In this document: in pieces, positions 1 through 8,343 of the stretch
Numbering within the stretch: position 1 is the first letter of the stretch
Layout of the letters: the number at the start of each line of letters is the position of its first letter
Origin: Ignisphaera sp.
GTDB lineage: Archaea; Thermoproteota; Thermoprotei_A; Sulfolobales; Ignisphaeraceae
Length of the DNA stretch: 33,144 nt
Direction of reading: 5' to 3'
Assembly: GCA_025058535.1 (NCBI GenBank)
Contig: JANXEL010000053.1
Location: 1-33,144, forward strand
The notes under the pieces: generated by a model
Database searches by the model: none
Seen by the model: only the letters and a program-made list of their open reading frames with translations
What the model was told of the DNA's origin: nothing
Made by a program: the position numbers and the translations under genes

Positions 1-106
1 CACCATCTCCAACGCCTTCACCAACACCCAGTCCCACTCCTACCCCGAGGCCTACTCCATCTCCAACGCCTACTCCAAGGCCTACTCCAACGCCTTCACC
101 AACACC
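1..106 (+). repeat. Imperfect tandem repeat encoding a Pro-Thr/Ser linker
   Basis: Six-base units of the form CCNACN or CCTWCN recur, grouped into longer units that share CCTACTCCAACG or CCTACTCCAAGG. They encode the P-T-P-S and P-R-P-T linker of the surface protein. Such low-complexity DNA changes length easily by slippage, so linker length may vary between strains. Confidence 0.7.
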
Positions 107-308
107 AGCAGTAGTGACCACAACTGTAACAGTTACACAAACAACAACAGTAGCAACAACATCAACAACCCTAGTAACAACAACTAGGGTGGATACTGTT
201 ACAACAACTAAGGTTGAAACAGTAACAGACTGGACAACAACAACACTACTAGCAGTAGTACTCCTAATAATAGGAATAGCAGTAGGATACATAACAAAAA
301 GAAAATAA
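1..308 (+). CDS. C-terminal part of a Thr-rich, membrane-anchored surface protein (5' end outside window)
   Basis: The frame that ends at the TAA of 306-308 is open back to the window edge, so the gene is cut at its 5' end. It begins with about 35 residues alternating Pro with Thr, Ser or Arg, then a stalk of about 40 residues made mostly of Thr and Val, then a hydrophobic helix (LLAVVLLIIGIAVGY) and a short basic tail ending KRK. This is the usual C-terminal anchor of crenarchaeal surface proteins, including extracellular substrate-binding proteins and S-layer-associated proteins. The protein would sit outside the cell on a probably glycosylated stalk, with the KRK tail in the cytoplasm. The functional domain lies upstream and cannot be seen, so no specific role is assigned. 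An internal GTG at 114 is not a real start because the frame stays open before it. Confidence 0.85.
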   Translation, partial: PSPTPSPTPSPTPTPRPTPSPTPTPRPTPTPSPTPAVVTTTVTVTQTTTVATTSTTLVTTTRVDTVTTTKVETVTDWTTTTLLAVVLLIIGIAVGYITKRK

Positions 309-311
309 CAT

Positions 312-355
312 AGAGTAATTGAAATAAAAAGTAAATGTATTACTCTTTAATTTTT
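312..355 (+). terminator. Stem-loop plus T-rich tract between convergent genes
   Basis: AGAGTAAT (312-319) pairs perfectly with ATTACTCT (339-346) around a 19-base loop, followed by TTTAATTTTT. It lies just after the stop of the surface protein and before the end of the convergent GH3 gene. Archaeal termination mainly needs a T-rich tract, so the stem may be incidental. Confidence 0.4.
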
Positions 356-366
356 AAGATATTTTT

Positions 367-2658
367 CTAATACACTTCAATGTGTGAGAAGTATTGCCTC
401 TTTTCACTAACAGTTACCGCATCCCCGACTACCTTAAATTTTCCTTCAAGCAGTACTTCCTCCGAGTTTCTTCCTATTATAACTCTGTACTCTCCAGGTT
501 CTATGACTAGCCTCATGTATCTGTCATAGAATGCCAGTGTTTCTACTGGTAGTGTAAATACTACTCTTTTTCTTTCCCCCGATCTAATGAGTATCTTCTT
601 GAATCCCTTTAGCTCCTTTACCGGCCTTGTTACCGATGAGTATTCCTTTGCTATGTAGAGCTGAACCGTCTCCTCCCCATCGAGCCTTCCAATATTCTCG
701 ACGTCTACGCCTATCTTTACGAATCCAAACGGCTTTACTTCCACAGGGTCTATTGATAGGTTGCTGTATCTGTACTCTGTATAGCTTAGCCCGAATCCGA
801 ATGGGAAGAGCGGCTTGGCCTGATACTCCAGGTATTCTCTAAATGAAGATGGTTTTCTTGAGTAGTAGATAGGCACCTGCCCCACATCATATGGTATTGA
901 AACTGGTAGTCTTCCACTTGGGTTGCAGTCACCAAATATCACATCAGCCACAGCATTTCCACCTTCCTCACCTGGGAACCACGCTTCTATAACAGCACTA
1001 ACATAAGTTAGTATTGGTGCTATGGACAGAGGTCTCCCATTTATGAGCACCAGAATTATTGGTTTTCCAGTTCTATGGAGTTCTCTAATAAGCTCCTCCT
1101 GAACACCGGGTAGTCTAATTGATGCTCTATCGACGCCCTCCCCGGATGTATACTGCGTTTCTTCAAAGGTTTTTCCGAAGAATCTTGGGCTCAAGCCGGA
1201 TCTCTCACCCATGACGGCTATAATAGCATCCGCCTCTCTAGCAATTCTGACAGCCTCCTCAAAACCCCTTCTGTCGGTAGAGGCTACGTCACAGCCCTTG
1301 GCGTAGAGAACCCTGGTGGATGATGATACCTTTCTCCTTATACCTTCAAGAATGGTGACGACCTTTATGGAGGTGTCCTCCTTTTCCTTTGGTATGTGGG
1401 CATCGTAGTGATAGTCCCCCAGAAGATTTCTCTGGCTGTCTGCATTGGGCCCTATAACTGCTACAGCACTTATGTTCTTTGGTAGTGGCAGGATTCCATC
1501 GTTCTTAAGTAGCACTATGGATTTCCTTGCAGCCTCTAGAGCAAGCCTCCTATAGTTCTCACCATCTAAAGTCTCTGGAACCTTCGACTCGTCAACAAAT
1601 GGATTATCGAATAGACCGAGCACGTACTTTAGCTTGAGTATCCTCTCGACAGCTCTGTCGATGAGAGACTCTGAGACAGTGCCCTCCTTAATAGCTTCAA
1701 CCAGCTCGCTAAAGCACACCACATCTGGAAAGTTAATATCAACACCAGCCTCCAGAGCCATTTTAAATGCCTCTCTACAGTCTCTAGCTATCCTGTGAAC
1801 TGTACCGAGCTGCACCACCCCGCCATAGTCGGATACCACAATGCCCTTGAAGCCCCATGCCCACCTCAGGATATCGGTTAGAAGCTCCCTGTTTGCGTGA
1901 CACGGAATACCATCAATCTCGTGATAAGCAGGCATTACAGATAGCGCACCAGCAACCCTTATAGCGGCCTCGAATGGATACAGGTGCTGTTCTCTAAACT
2001 CTCTAGCACCGAGGTGAACCTGAGCAATATTTCTCCCACCCTCAGAGAATCCGTGGCCTGCAAAGTGTTTTGTTGTAGCAACAACCCCTCTCGATATCTC
2101 AGTGCCTTGGAGGCCTGTGATGTAGGCGAGCCCTATTGATGAGACAAGGTATGGATCCTCACCGTACGTCTCCTCACATCTACCCCACCTGGGATCTCTA
2201 CATAGGTCTAAAACTGGGGAAAGGCAGTGCCTCGACCCTATGGACAGGACCTGCTCCCTGATAGCCGAAGCAACCCTGTACACTAGATCGGGGTCCCAGG
2301 TAGATGCTAATGCAATTGCCTGTGGGAATGCTGTTGCTGTTGGAGCCATTAAGCCAGCCAGGCACTCCTCATGAACTATAGCAGGTATGCCAAGCCTAGT
2401 CCTCTCGACAAGAAACCTCTGAATACTATTCACAGTTCTAGCAGCATCCCTAGGGCTGAGACCAATTCTAGAACCACCAACCCTAGTAATCTGGCCTATA
2501 CCAAATCTGAGCAGGTCCCTGGCTTTCTCCTCTGAAAATTTCCTTCCATCTAAAAGTTTGTCCACCGGGATAGACTGAAGCTGTGCAACCTTTTCTTCGA
2601 TAGACATTCTCTTCAGCAGCTCTTTCACCTTTGAATCAACATCCAAGTGCCTCCCCAA
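367..2658 (-). CDS. Glycoside hydrolase family 3 (beta-glucosidase / beta-xylosidase type), cytoplasmic
   Basis: This 763-residue protein has full GH3 architecture: an N-terminal barrel with ATTKHFAGHG (about 194-203), the nucleophile motif VVSDYGG with Asp277, a C-terminal alpha/beta sandwich beginning near residue 375 (SIVLLKNDGILPLP), and a fibronectin-III-like domain near 645-735 (GEETVQLYI). GH3 enzymes remove terminal beta-linked glucose, xylose or arabinose from oligosaccharides; the exact sugar cannot be read here. There is no signal peptide, so it should act on imported oligosaccharides. The start is TTG at 2658: a TATA element (ATTTTTAAAT, 2681-2690) is centred about 27 bases upstream, which implies a leaderless transcript starting at or next to this codon. 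It lies in a carbohydrate region with a Dpp-type transporter, a DUF4038 hydrolase and a GH35 enzyme. Confidence 0.95.
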   Translation of the reverse strand: MGRHLDVDSKVKELLKRMSIEEKVAQLQSIPVDKLLDGRKFSEEKARDLLRFGIGQITRVGGSRIGLSPRDAARTVNSIQRFLVERTRLGIPAIVHEECLAGLMAPTATAFPQAIALASTWDPDLVYRVASAIREQVLSIGSRHCLSPVLDLCRDPRWGRCEETYGEDPYLVSSIGLAYITGLQGTEISRGVVATTKHFAGHGFSEGGRNIAQVHLGAREFREQHLYPFEAAIRVAGALSVMPAYHEIDGIPCHANRELLTDILRWAWGFKGIVVSDYGGVVQLGTVHRIARDCREAFKMALEAGVDINFPDVVCFSELVEAIKEGTVSESLIDRAVERILKLKYVLGLFDNPFVDESKVPETLDGENYRRLALEAARKSIVLLKNDGILPLPKNISAVAVIGPNADSQRNLLGDYHYDAHIPKEKEDTSIKVVTILEGIRRKVSSSTRVLYAKGCDVASTDRRGFEEAVRIAREADAIIAVMGERSGLSPRFFGKTFEETQYTSGEGVDRASIRLPGVQEELIRELHRTGKPIILVLINGRPLSIAPILTYVSAVIEAWFPGEEGGNAVADVIFGDCNPSGRLPVSIPYDVGQVPIYYSRKPSSFREYLEYQAKPLFPFGFGLSYTEYRYSNLSIDPVEVKPFGFVKIGVDVENIGRLDGEETVQLYIAKEYSSVTRPVKELKGFKKILIRSGERKRVVFTLPVETLAFYDRYMRLVIEPGEYRVIIGRNSEEVLLEGKFKVVGDAVTVSEKRQYFSHIEVY

Positions 2659-2680
2659 TTCTGCAGAAGGATTGAGCTGG

Positions 2681-2690
2681 ATTTAAAAAT
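2681..2690 (-). promoter_or_regulatory. TATA box of the GH3 gene, leaderless
   Basis: Read on the minus strand the element is ATTTTTAAAT, centred about 27 bases before the TTG start at 2658. That leaves essentially no 5' untranslated region and supports TTG as the start. Confidence 0.55.
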
Positions 2691-2756
2691 GCATACACCT
2701 CTGCATACATACATACTCTCAAAGAGAACCTGTTGAAAATCTTGATGTCAGCATTA

Positions 2757-2933
2757 TGAATAGAGAGTGCCTTGAGAAAGATGAATTTTGGAAACAGTAT
2801 ACCTGCTGGTATCAGCTTCCGAGCAAGGTTTTACGTCTTGAAGTAGTATTCCTCACTGTAGCAGGTCATCAGCTCTTCCAGAAGACTATTGAGAAGCTTA
2901 GAGGAGAGAGTTTTACTGCTAGCATTTACTGAG
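2757..2933 (+). CDS. Possible small protein or gene fragment, 58 residues, unknown
   Basis: The gap 2691-3135 has no recognisable gene. An ATG frame on the plus strand gives a 58-residue product starting MNRECLEKDEFW and ending ESFTASIY, with a composition unlike random translation (three Trp/Tyr-rich turns, a hydrophobic VVFLTVAG core, an amphipathic end). No ribosome site precedes it. A competing minus-strand frame (2831-3070, 79 residues, TTG start, no ribosome site) overlaps it, and only one at most can be real. No family is recognised. Both may be chance or a decayed gene. Confidence 0.15.
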
Positions 2934-3135
2934 ATTAAATTAGTGGAGATGGAGTTAGCTAGATTTATGTACTGAGTATAGCTGGAGGTCTTTTGACAGC
3001 ATCTAACGAGGTCTTCATATGCAGTATGCACTGCACCAAAGATGCAAATGGAGTTGAATTCTCCCTTCAATAAATGTATGACCGTGGAGCTTTACACAAC
3101 GATTTGGATAACGATTGCTGGTGGTCTTGGCCAAT

Positions 3136-4140
3136 CTATCTCTCTACCTCGAATTTTAACGGTACAAGACTCAAAACATCGTATATTCTTACAGCTATAT
3201 TTTCGTATGCATAGATAACTTTAAAGAGTACGTGCTCTCTAGTGGAATTCCCCATGATATTGTTTTTCAATTCAGAGAGATCTCTCCTCAGATCCTCACA
3301 CATTCTCATATCATCGTACAACTCTACTAGATCTGCTGATAGAAAGAGACCCTTCCTAATAATCTTTCCAAAGATCTCATCTAGACCATCTACATCCTTT
3401 TTGAATCTATGCAGTAATTCGTTCGAAATACTGTTCAGTTGAATTAATTGAGCTATCCCTCTAGCAGCCTTCTTAGCTTCATCACCCATCTCCTCAATTG
3501 CCTTTGCCGTCATCCTGAGGTCCACTAGCTTTAGAAGGTCCCTCTGATCAATTGAGGACGAAACTATCTTCTTTCTTATGGTTCTCGTCACGTAGAAGTA
3601 CAGCCTATTTAAATCGAAATCCCTGAGGGGGACAGCCTCAGCGAGCTCACTATCTCCATTAACTAGAGCGTTTAAAGCATCTAAATACATAGACCTCGCA
3701 ATCTTACCCATATTCCTTATGAGGCTGGGAACGTCGCCTTCAACTGTAGAAAGGATTTGGAGGGTTACACTACTGCTGTCCATATCAATGATCTCTAGAC
3801 CGAGCAGAACCTGCCTAGCATCATCTAGAATCCTCTTAATCTCCCTCTCCATGGCTCCACCAGCAAAGTTTATTGTAATAATGTCGAAGCCCCTTAGATA
3901 CGATGTTATAATTGCGTTGAAAGTGCTCTTAACGTCATTCACATCAACAACTATTCTAGAGCCTAATTCACTCTTAATCCTGTTTCCAGCACCTACAGGC
4001 TGTATTTTAATAGATCCATCAGCATCTATGGTCATCTCGACAGGGGATCCTTTATCGAGGTTAAAGCTTCTCAGCCACTCCCTAGGTAGAGCAACATATA
4101 TAGAGCCACCAATACTCTGAAGCCTGTACACTCTTCTCAT
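3136..4140 (-). CDS. AbrB-PhoU regulator (phosphate-uptake-regulator-like)
   Basis: Residues 1-50 form a SpoVT/AbrB-type swapped-hairpin DNA-binding domain (RRVYRLQSIGGSIYVALPRE, then DKGSPVEM and GSIKIQPV). The rest (about 95-330) is helical and PhoU-like, with two helical repeats. The fusion is common in archaea and usually annotated as a PhoU-type phosphate regulator; the AbrB half suggests direct DNA binding. The ATG at 4140 is preceded by GGGAGGTG on the minus strand (4142-4149), a strong ribosome site. It is transcribed divergently from the transporter operon at 4249, with repeated AGTTTAAA elements in the shared intergenic region. No phosphate transporter is nearby, so its target may be the adjacent sugar or peptide transporter; that is inference. 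Confidence 0.85.
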   Translation of the reverse strand: MRRVYRLQSIGGSIYVALPREWLRSFNLDKGSPVEMTIDADGSIKIQPVGAGNRIKSELGSRIVVDVNDVKSTFNAIITSYLRGFDIITINFAGGAMEREIKRILDDARQVLLGLEIIDMDSSSVTLQILSTVEGDVPSLIRNMGKIARSMYLDALNALVNGDSELAEAVPLRDFDLNRLYFYVTRTIRKKIVSSSIDQRDLLKLVDLRMTAKAIEEMGDEAKKAARGIAQLIQLNSISNELLHRFKKDVDGLDEIFGKIIRKGLFLSADLVELYDDMRMCEDLRRDLSELKNNIMGNSTREHVLFKVIYAYENIAVRIYDVLSLVPLKFEVER

Positions 4141-4170
4141 AACACCTCCCAGATACTACAGATCCTTCCC

Positions 4171-4221
4171 AGTTTAAATAGTTTAAATATTATTAGATAG
4201 TAACCTATAAATAGTTTAAAC
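4171..4221. promoter_or_regulatory. Divergent promoter region with repeated AGTTTAAA elements
   Basis: Between the AbrB-PhoU gene (minus) and the binding-protein gene (plus) the octamer AGTTTAAA occurs at 4171-4178, 4180-4187 and 4213-4220; the last extends to the palindrome GTTTAAAC (4214-4221). The plus-strand TATA box CTATAAATA (4205-4213) directly abuts that palindrome and predicts a transcript start near 4235, 14 bases before the ATG at 4249. The other two copies can serve as the minus-strand TATA for the regulator. Their arrangement could allow autoregulation by the AbrB protein. Confidence 0.45.
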
Positions 4222-4248
4222 ATGGTAGCTATCTCTGATGTGAACTAG

Positions 4249-5823
4249 ATGCAGGGGACAGATAGCATGTCCAGGAGAATTGTAGCCGTAATCATTATAA
4301 TTTTAGCGATGGTTATCGGTTCTTCACTATACATCACCAACTGGTCAAGCAGACTGTGGAGAGACCTCCACAGCGCTAAGGAGCTTAGAATTGCCATATC
4401 AACAGACATTACAACGCTTGACATCAACTACGCTACGAGTGTTACCGACTTTGAGGTTCTTGGAAAGGTCTACGAAAGCCTATTTCGAATAGACTATGAT
4501 CCAGTTGCAAAGAAGCTCACATACTCTAAGTGGCTTGTTGAGGATTATAAGCCCATTAACGATACAAACTGGCTCTTCATACTCAGAAGCAACATAAGGT
4601 TCCATAATGGAGAGGAGCTGACGGCGTGGGATGTTAAGGCAAGTATAGAAAGATCAGCGGCGGTGAGCCCCATAGGAAAGATGCTTCTTAGGGATGCACA
4701 TGGACAGCCAATTATAGAGAGCATTATAGTGTACAATAGAACAGCGTTTATAGTAAGGTTGAAAAAGCCCTTCGTACCGCTCCTAGAGCACCTAGCACAC
4801 CTAGCCGTTGCTATAATGCCTAGAGATGTAGCGGAGAAGTATAGGGATGGTAGAATAGATAGTGTAGCTGATGTTGTGGGAACAGGTCCGTACAGACTAG
4901 TGGAGTACGTGCGGGGGCAGCACGTAAAACTTCAACGATTTAATGAGTACTGGCGTCGTGAACCGCGCATCGAAAGCGTGTTATATATGATAATAACAGA
5001 TCCGAGCACTAGAGCTGCTGCTGTAGAGACTGGTCAGGTGGATATAGCTGTTGGGATAGCCCCAGAGATGGCCATCCGATTAAAGGAGAGGGGTCTTCAA
5101 ATACATAATGAAACTGGGGTTAGATTCGTAATAGCAGCCATAAACGTTCAGAAGATCTCTGATGTAAGGATTAGACAGGCCATGAACTACGCAGTTGATA
5201 GAAGGGCTGTTGTGTATAGAATGATGGGAGGTTTTGCAGTGGTGGCGCAGAGTATAGTATCACCGATATTCCCAGGGCATGCGCAGCTGGAGAGCTACAG
5301 CTACGATCCTGAGAGGGCGAGAGAGCTAATTGAGGATGCAGGTGGTTTAAATAGAACGCTTACGCTTGTAGTCTCAACCCGCAGTCCAAAGGATGTAGAG
5401 CTTGCACAGGTGCTGCAAAGTTATCTCTCTGCAGTTGGTATAGATGTTGAGATCCAGACCATGGAGCACACAGCATTTCTGAAAAAGGTGTTTACGGAGC
5501 ACGACTTTGACTTAGCTATATACGGCCCTTCACCATCCTCGCTATACTACGGGCTAACGTACTGGAGGTCTGGGGCAGCACTCAATGCACCCCTCTACAG
5601 CAATCCCGAGGTGGATAGGCTTCTGGATGAGGCTGCTAGAGAGGGCAGCAGGGAGAGGCAGTACGAGCTGTACAGAAGGGTGCAGGAGATAGTATGGCAC
5701 GAGTGTCCAGCTATATGGCTATACTACGAAAATATAATCGTAGCTACGAGGCCTGGAATAGAGGGGCTGAAGATCCTTCCCTTCCAAATGCTCATCTTAG
5801 ATGGTGTATCTGTTAGGGGCTAG
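4249..5823 (+). CDS. Family 5 extracellular substrate-binding protein of a Dpp/Opp-type ABC transporter
   Basis: The 524-residue product matches the SBP_bac_5 family: the N-lobe opening LRIAISTDITTLD, then VYESLFR, WLFILRSNIRFHNGEELTAWDV, and DVRIRQAMNYAVDR in the middle. An N-terminal hydrophobic helix (about residues 10-28, IVAVIIIILAMVIGSSLYI) has no following Cys, so it is probably held in the membrane by an uncleaved anchor instead of a lipid. In archaea this family carries oligosaccharides as often as peptides, and the neighbouring glycosidases favour a sugar ligand. A second ATG at 4267 (MSRRIV) is a possible start; 4249 fits the TATA-predicted transcript start. It heads an operon with two permeases; no ATPase gene follows. 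Confidence 0.92.
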   Translation: MQGTDSMSRRIVAVIIIILAMVIGSSLYITNWSSRLWRDLHSAKELRIAISTDITTLDINYATSVTDFEVLGKVYESLFRIDYDPVAKKLTYSKWLVEDYKPINDTNWLFILRSNIRFHNGEELTAWDVKASIERSAAVSPIGKMLLRDAHGQPIIESIIVYNRTAFIVRLKKPFVPLLEHLAHLAVAIMPRDVAEKYRDGRIDSVADVVGTGPYRLVEYVRGQHVKLQRFNEYWRREPRIESVLYMIITDPSTRAAAVETGQVDIAVGIAPEMAIRLKERGLQIHNETGVRFVIAAINVQKISDVRIRQAMNYAVDRRAVVYRMMGGFAVVAQSIVSPIFPGHAQLESYSYDPERARELIEDAGGLNRTLTLVVSTRSPKDVELAQVLQSYLSAVGIDVEIQTMEHTAFLKKVFTEHDFDLAIYGPSPSSLYYGLTYWRSGAALNAPLYSNPEVDRLLDEAAREGSRERQYELYRRVQEIVWHECPAIWLYYENIIVATRPGIEGLKILPFQMLILDGVSVRG

Positions 5824-5826
5824 GGC

Positions 5827-6735
5827 ATGCCCTTTTTGAGGGCTGCTGGAAAGAAGATACTCATCTACACACTTCTTTTCCTGATCATAGTAGCATTTCT
5901 ACATGTGTCAGCCAGGCTTATCCCTGGGGATCCGATTACGGTTATATACGGCGAAATTGCCGAGGACGCTGCCGCTAGGTATGCTCTTGAACGCAGACTC
6001 GGTCTTGATAAACCTGTGTACATGCAGCTCTTGATGTACATAGGGAATATCCTCTCCGGCAACTGGGGGAAATCGATATACACCGGGGAGAGCGTTATTT
6101 CATTGATATCGAGAGGCTTCATATCATCACTGAAACTCGCTCTCCTTTCAACAGTGCTGGTACTAGCCATATGCAGCCTCCTGCTCTATGCAGAATTTGT
6201 GCATAGTCTAAGTAGCAGAGCGCTTCAGGTAGCGACATCACTGCTCAGCTCTATGCCCACAGCCATGTGGGGCGCTGTACTCATTCTACTCCTGACTTGG
6301 TTTAAACAGCCTGTGATTGTTGGCAGCATTCTACCTCCACTAATAGTCCTAACCATTGTGGGAGCTGGGCTTCTATACAAGGTGTTTAGATCAGCTCTAG
6401 AGTACAGCTACCAACAGCCATTTGTAGAAACCTACGTAATGATGGGGTACAGCAGGAGGTACATATTTTTGAGAGCTCTAGGCTACTCGGTTCCAACAAT
6501 CCTCTCGGCAGTAATGTATCGGGCGGGGCTAATTATAGCTGGTGCTATAGTTGCTGAAACTATGTTTATGTATCCAGGCATGGGATTCATATTCTATACA
6601 GCACTATCATCTAGAGACTACCCAGTCTTAATTGGATGGGGGGTTGCTGTTTCAGTAACCCTGATCTGCATAAACCTTGCGGTTGACCTCCTCCACAGTG
6701 TAATTGATCCAAGGGTTGCTGGCAGTGAACAATAG
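5827..6735 (+). CDS. ABC transporter permease, DppB type
   Basis: This 302-residue membrane protein has the DppB layout: an N-terminal helix, the signature RLIPGDPI near residues 30-37, a periplasmic-side segment (YALERRLGLDKPVYMQL), six helices in total and the cytoplasmic EAA-like loop YVMMGYSRRYIFLRAL that docks to the ATPase. It ends with the typical DLLHSVIDPRV. The ATG lies 4 bases after the stop of the binding-protein gene and has AGGGGC/AGGGC purine tracts before it, so the genes are one operon. Its partner is the DppC-type protein that follows. It forms half of the membrane channel for the substrate delivered by the binding protein. Confidence 0.93.
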   Translation: MPFLRAAGKKILIYTLLFLIIVAFLHVSARLIPGDPITVIYGEIAEDAAARYALERRLGLDKPVYMQLLMYIGNILSGNWGKSIYTGESVISLISRGFISSLKLALLSTVLVLAICSLLLYAEFVHSLSSRALQVATSLLSSMPTAMWGAVLILLLTWFKQPVIVGSILPPLIVLTIVGAGLLYKVFRSALEYSYQQPFVETYVMMGYSRRYIFLRALGYSVPTILSAVMYRAGLIIAGAIVAETMFMYPGMGFIFYTALSSRDYPVLIGWGVAVSVTLICINLAVDLLHSVIDPRVAGSEQ

Positions 6736-7525
6736 GCTAGCTTCAGTGGTCGTAATATCGATGCTCGTCTTGTTGCTAGCTCTAATCGACAGGCTCACCC
6801 CATATAGATATGATGATGAGGTGAATCTGGATGAGAGGCTTCTACCACCCTCGCCAAAGCACCTACTTGGAACAGACTCGCTTGGAAGGGATGTGCTTAC
6901 TAGGCTTCTGCACGGATTCAGACTCTCACTAGCACTATCACTTCTATCCATAGCTTTATCTGCAGCCGTAGGCTCTCTCATAGGGATTTCATCAGCCCTT
7001 TCCAAACCCATTCAAATTGTTGTAGATCCTCTATTCAGCTTTCTCTACGTAGTCCCATCAGTGATCGTAGCAGCTGTAATTGCCTTTACAGTGGGATTCG
7101 GACTCCATGTAGTCGCTATAGCAATAGCGCTAAGACTCCTCCCAGTATTCTACAGAATTGTGAGAACTGTAGCACTAACGGTGGCTGTACAGCCGTACAT
7201 AGAGGCCGCCAGAGCTATGGGTGCATCACTTCTGCATATAGTGCTTCACTACATAGGTAGGGAGGCTATGCGTACAGTAGCAGTTCTATCCATCTACAGT
7301 TTTCCTGAGGCACTCTCAATGGAAATCTCCCTCAGCTTCATAGGGCTTGGAGTGCAGCCACCGACACCCTCTATAGGTGGAATGCTCGCAGAAGGTGTGA
7401 GGTATGTAGCAGTAGCACCTCACATCATACTACCACCAGCAGTGGTCGTGTTTGCAACAATTCTGGTGCTTGATGTTGTTGGAGAGGAAATTGAGAAATA
7501 TAGAAGGGAGCGAACTCTAATCTAG
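6725..7525 (+). CDS. ABC transporter permease, DppC type
   Basis: This inner-membrane protein has the DppC hallmarks: a single N-terminal helix, RLLPPSPKHLLGTDSLGRDV, then five helices with the ATPase-docking loop EAARAMGASLLHIVLHY, and a C-terminal SFIGLGVQPPTPSIGGML. The frame is open from a TTG at 6704, overlapping the DppB gene; I prefer GTG at 6725, which still overlaps it and gives a 266-residue protein beginning MNNRLASV. TTG at 6704 or 6716 remain possible. The protein pairs with the upstream DppB-type permease. The operon ends here: the next 1.1 kb has no ATPase gene, although transporters of this class need two ATPase subunits or a homodimer. Confidence 0.92.
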   Translation: MNNRLASVVVISMLVLLLALIDRLTPYRYDDEVNLDERLLPPSPKHLLGTDSLGRDVLTRLLHGFRLSLALSLLSIALSAAVGSLIGISSALSKPIQIVVDPLFSFLYVVPSVIVAAVIAFTVGFGLHVVAIAIALRLLPVFYRIVRTVALTVAVQPYIEAARAMGASLLHIVLHYIGREAMRTVAVLSIYSFPEALSMEISLSFIGLGVQPPTPSIGGMLAEGVRYVAVAPHIILPPAVVVFATILVLDVVGEEIEKYRRERTLI

Positions 7526-8175
7526 TGCACTGCTGGCGGAGCATGATCTAGAGACCCCTATAACAATGAAATCCATGCAGGGTAGCTCCATTAACATGGA
7601 AGGGGTGTCCCTCTTAGATGAGGGGATCCACATATCTCTGCAACTCTTTCTATAAATCCATTATACTAAAGTGTCTGGATGGTAGACCGCGTTCAATGGT
7701 TTGATACTATTTCAAACACGCATGCATCGCGTTGATCGAATTGTTAATAATAGTGCTCACTAAGTTGGTTGGATTAAGGAGCATCTGTGTTTATCATAGG
7801 GGTGCTCTCCTAAGTTCACCGTGCTGGAGTACGTTTTTAGCACCACCCTTAATGAGCATGGAGAATCATTTGCGTTGCCAGAGCTACTTCTATTTGGCTT
7901 AATAATATTGATAGCTGCAGGTGGTTGTTCAGTTATACTGGGGTCCACATGATGATGAATGTTGCACAGGACAGAGTCTCTCCCCATCAATGGACTCAAG
8001 CAAAAAGCCTCTACCTGTGAATCAGTTTGTAGGTTTCTAATCCCTCTCACTATAACAGTTAGTGAGGGAACCTAAATAGTACCACTGTGTAGGTCTAAGG
8101 TTCTAAACTCAGATCCCTGTTAAATGCTTGATAAAAAGTGCCTGAATACTGTTAGAAAGAAGGTGAGGGCTAAAG
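7526..8175. other. Gene-poor gap with possible coding relics
   Basis: No intact gene is recognised. A frame at 7821-7952 (plus, GTG start) reads VLEYVFSTTLNEHG and continues into a hydrophobic stretch (ELLLFGLIILIAAGG), which looks like a protein fragment but has no family I recognise. A minus-strand frame of 96 residues (7760-8050) overlaps it and has no ribosome site. The repeated stop codons on both strands suggest decayed sequence. Confidence 0.4.
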
Positions 8176-8343
8176 ATGCCTAGGGATAGAACGATTACCT
8201 ATAATTCTGTAGGGGATGATTATAGTGAAAGCAAATCCGTAAGCGGAATACTGGGGTTGACAGCACGGATTAGAATTTGTGAATGCAAAGCCCACAGGAG
8301 TTTTCACCTATTTAAGATGGGGAAAATCCTTAAAAATGGTTAA
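8176..8343 (+). CDS. Possible small protein, 55 residues, unknown
   Basis: An ATG frame beginning MPRDRTITYNSVGDD and ending MGKILKNG is preceded by GGTGAGG (8162-8168), a good crenarchaeal ribosome site at 7 bases spacing. A weak A/T element (TTGATAAAAA, 8128-8137) sits about 25 bases before the expected transcript start. The product is basic in its second half, with two Cys in ICECK. No family is recognised, and it is too short to judge codon use. It may be a real small gene or a remnant. Confidence 0.25.
   Translation: MPRDRTITYNSVGDDYSESKSVSGILGLTARIRICECKAHRSFHLFKMGKILKNG

Noticed and set aside
3719-4120. 133-residue plus-strand frame
   Set aside because: It lies within the AbrB-PhoU gene on the opposite strand and shows no family resemblance.
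6298-6306. GTTTAAAC inside a permease gene as another operator site (also near 24170)
   Set aside because: Both are coding occurrences of Phe-Lys codons; they weaken, and do not support, the idea that GTTTAAAC is a specific operator.
7842-7855. 14-base identity ACCACCCTTAATGA shared with 16572-16585
   Set aside because: A shared 14-mer in 33 kb is expected by chance a few times, and the flanks do not match, so no mobile-element copy is inferred.
7760-8050. 96-residue minus-strand frame in the 1.1-kb gap
   Set aside because: It lacks a ribosome site and TATA box, is rich in Cys, His, Ser and Pro, and overlaps another candidate frame.
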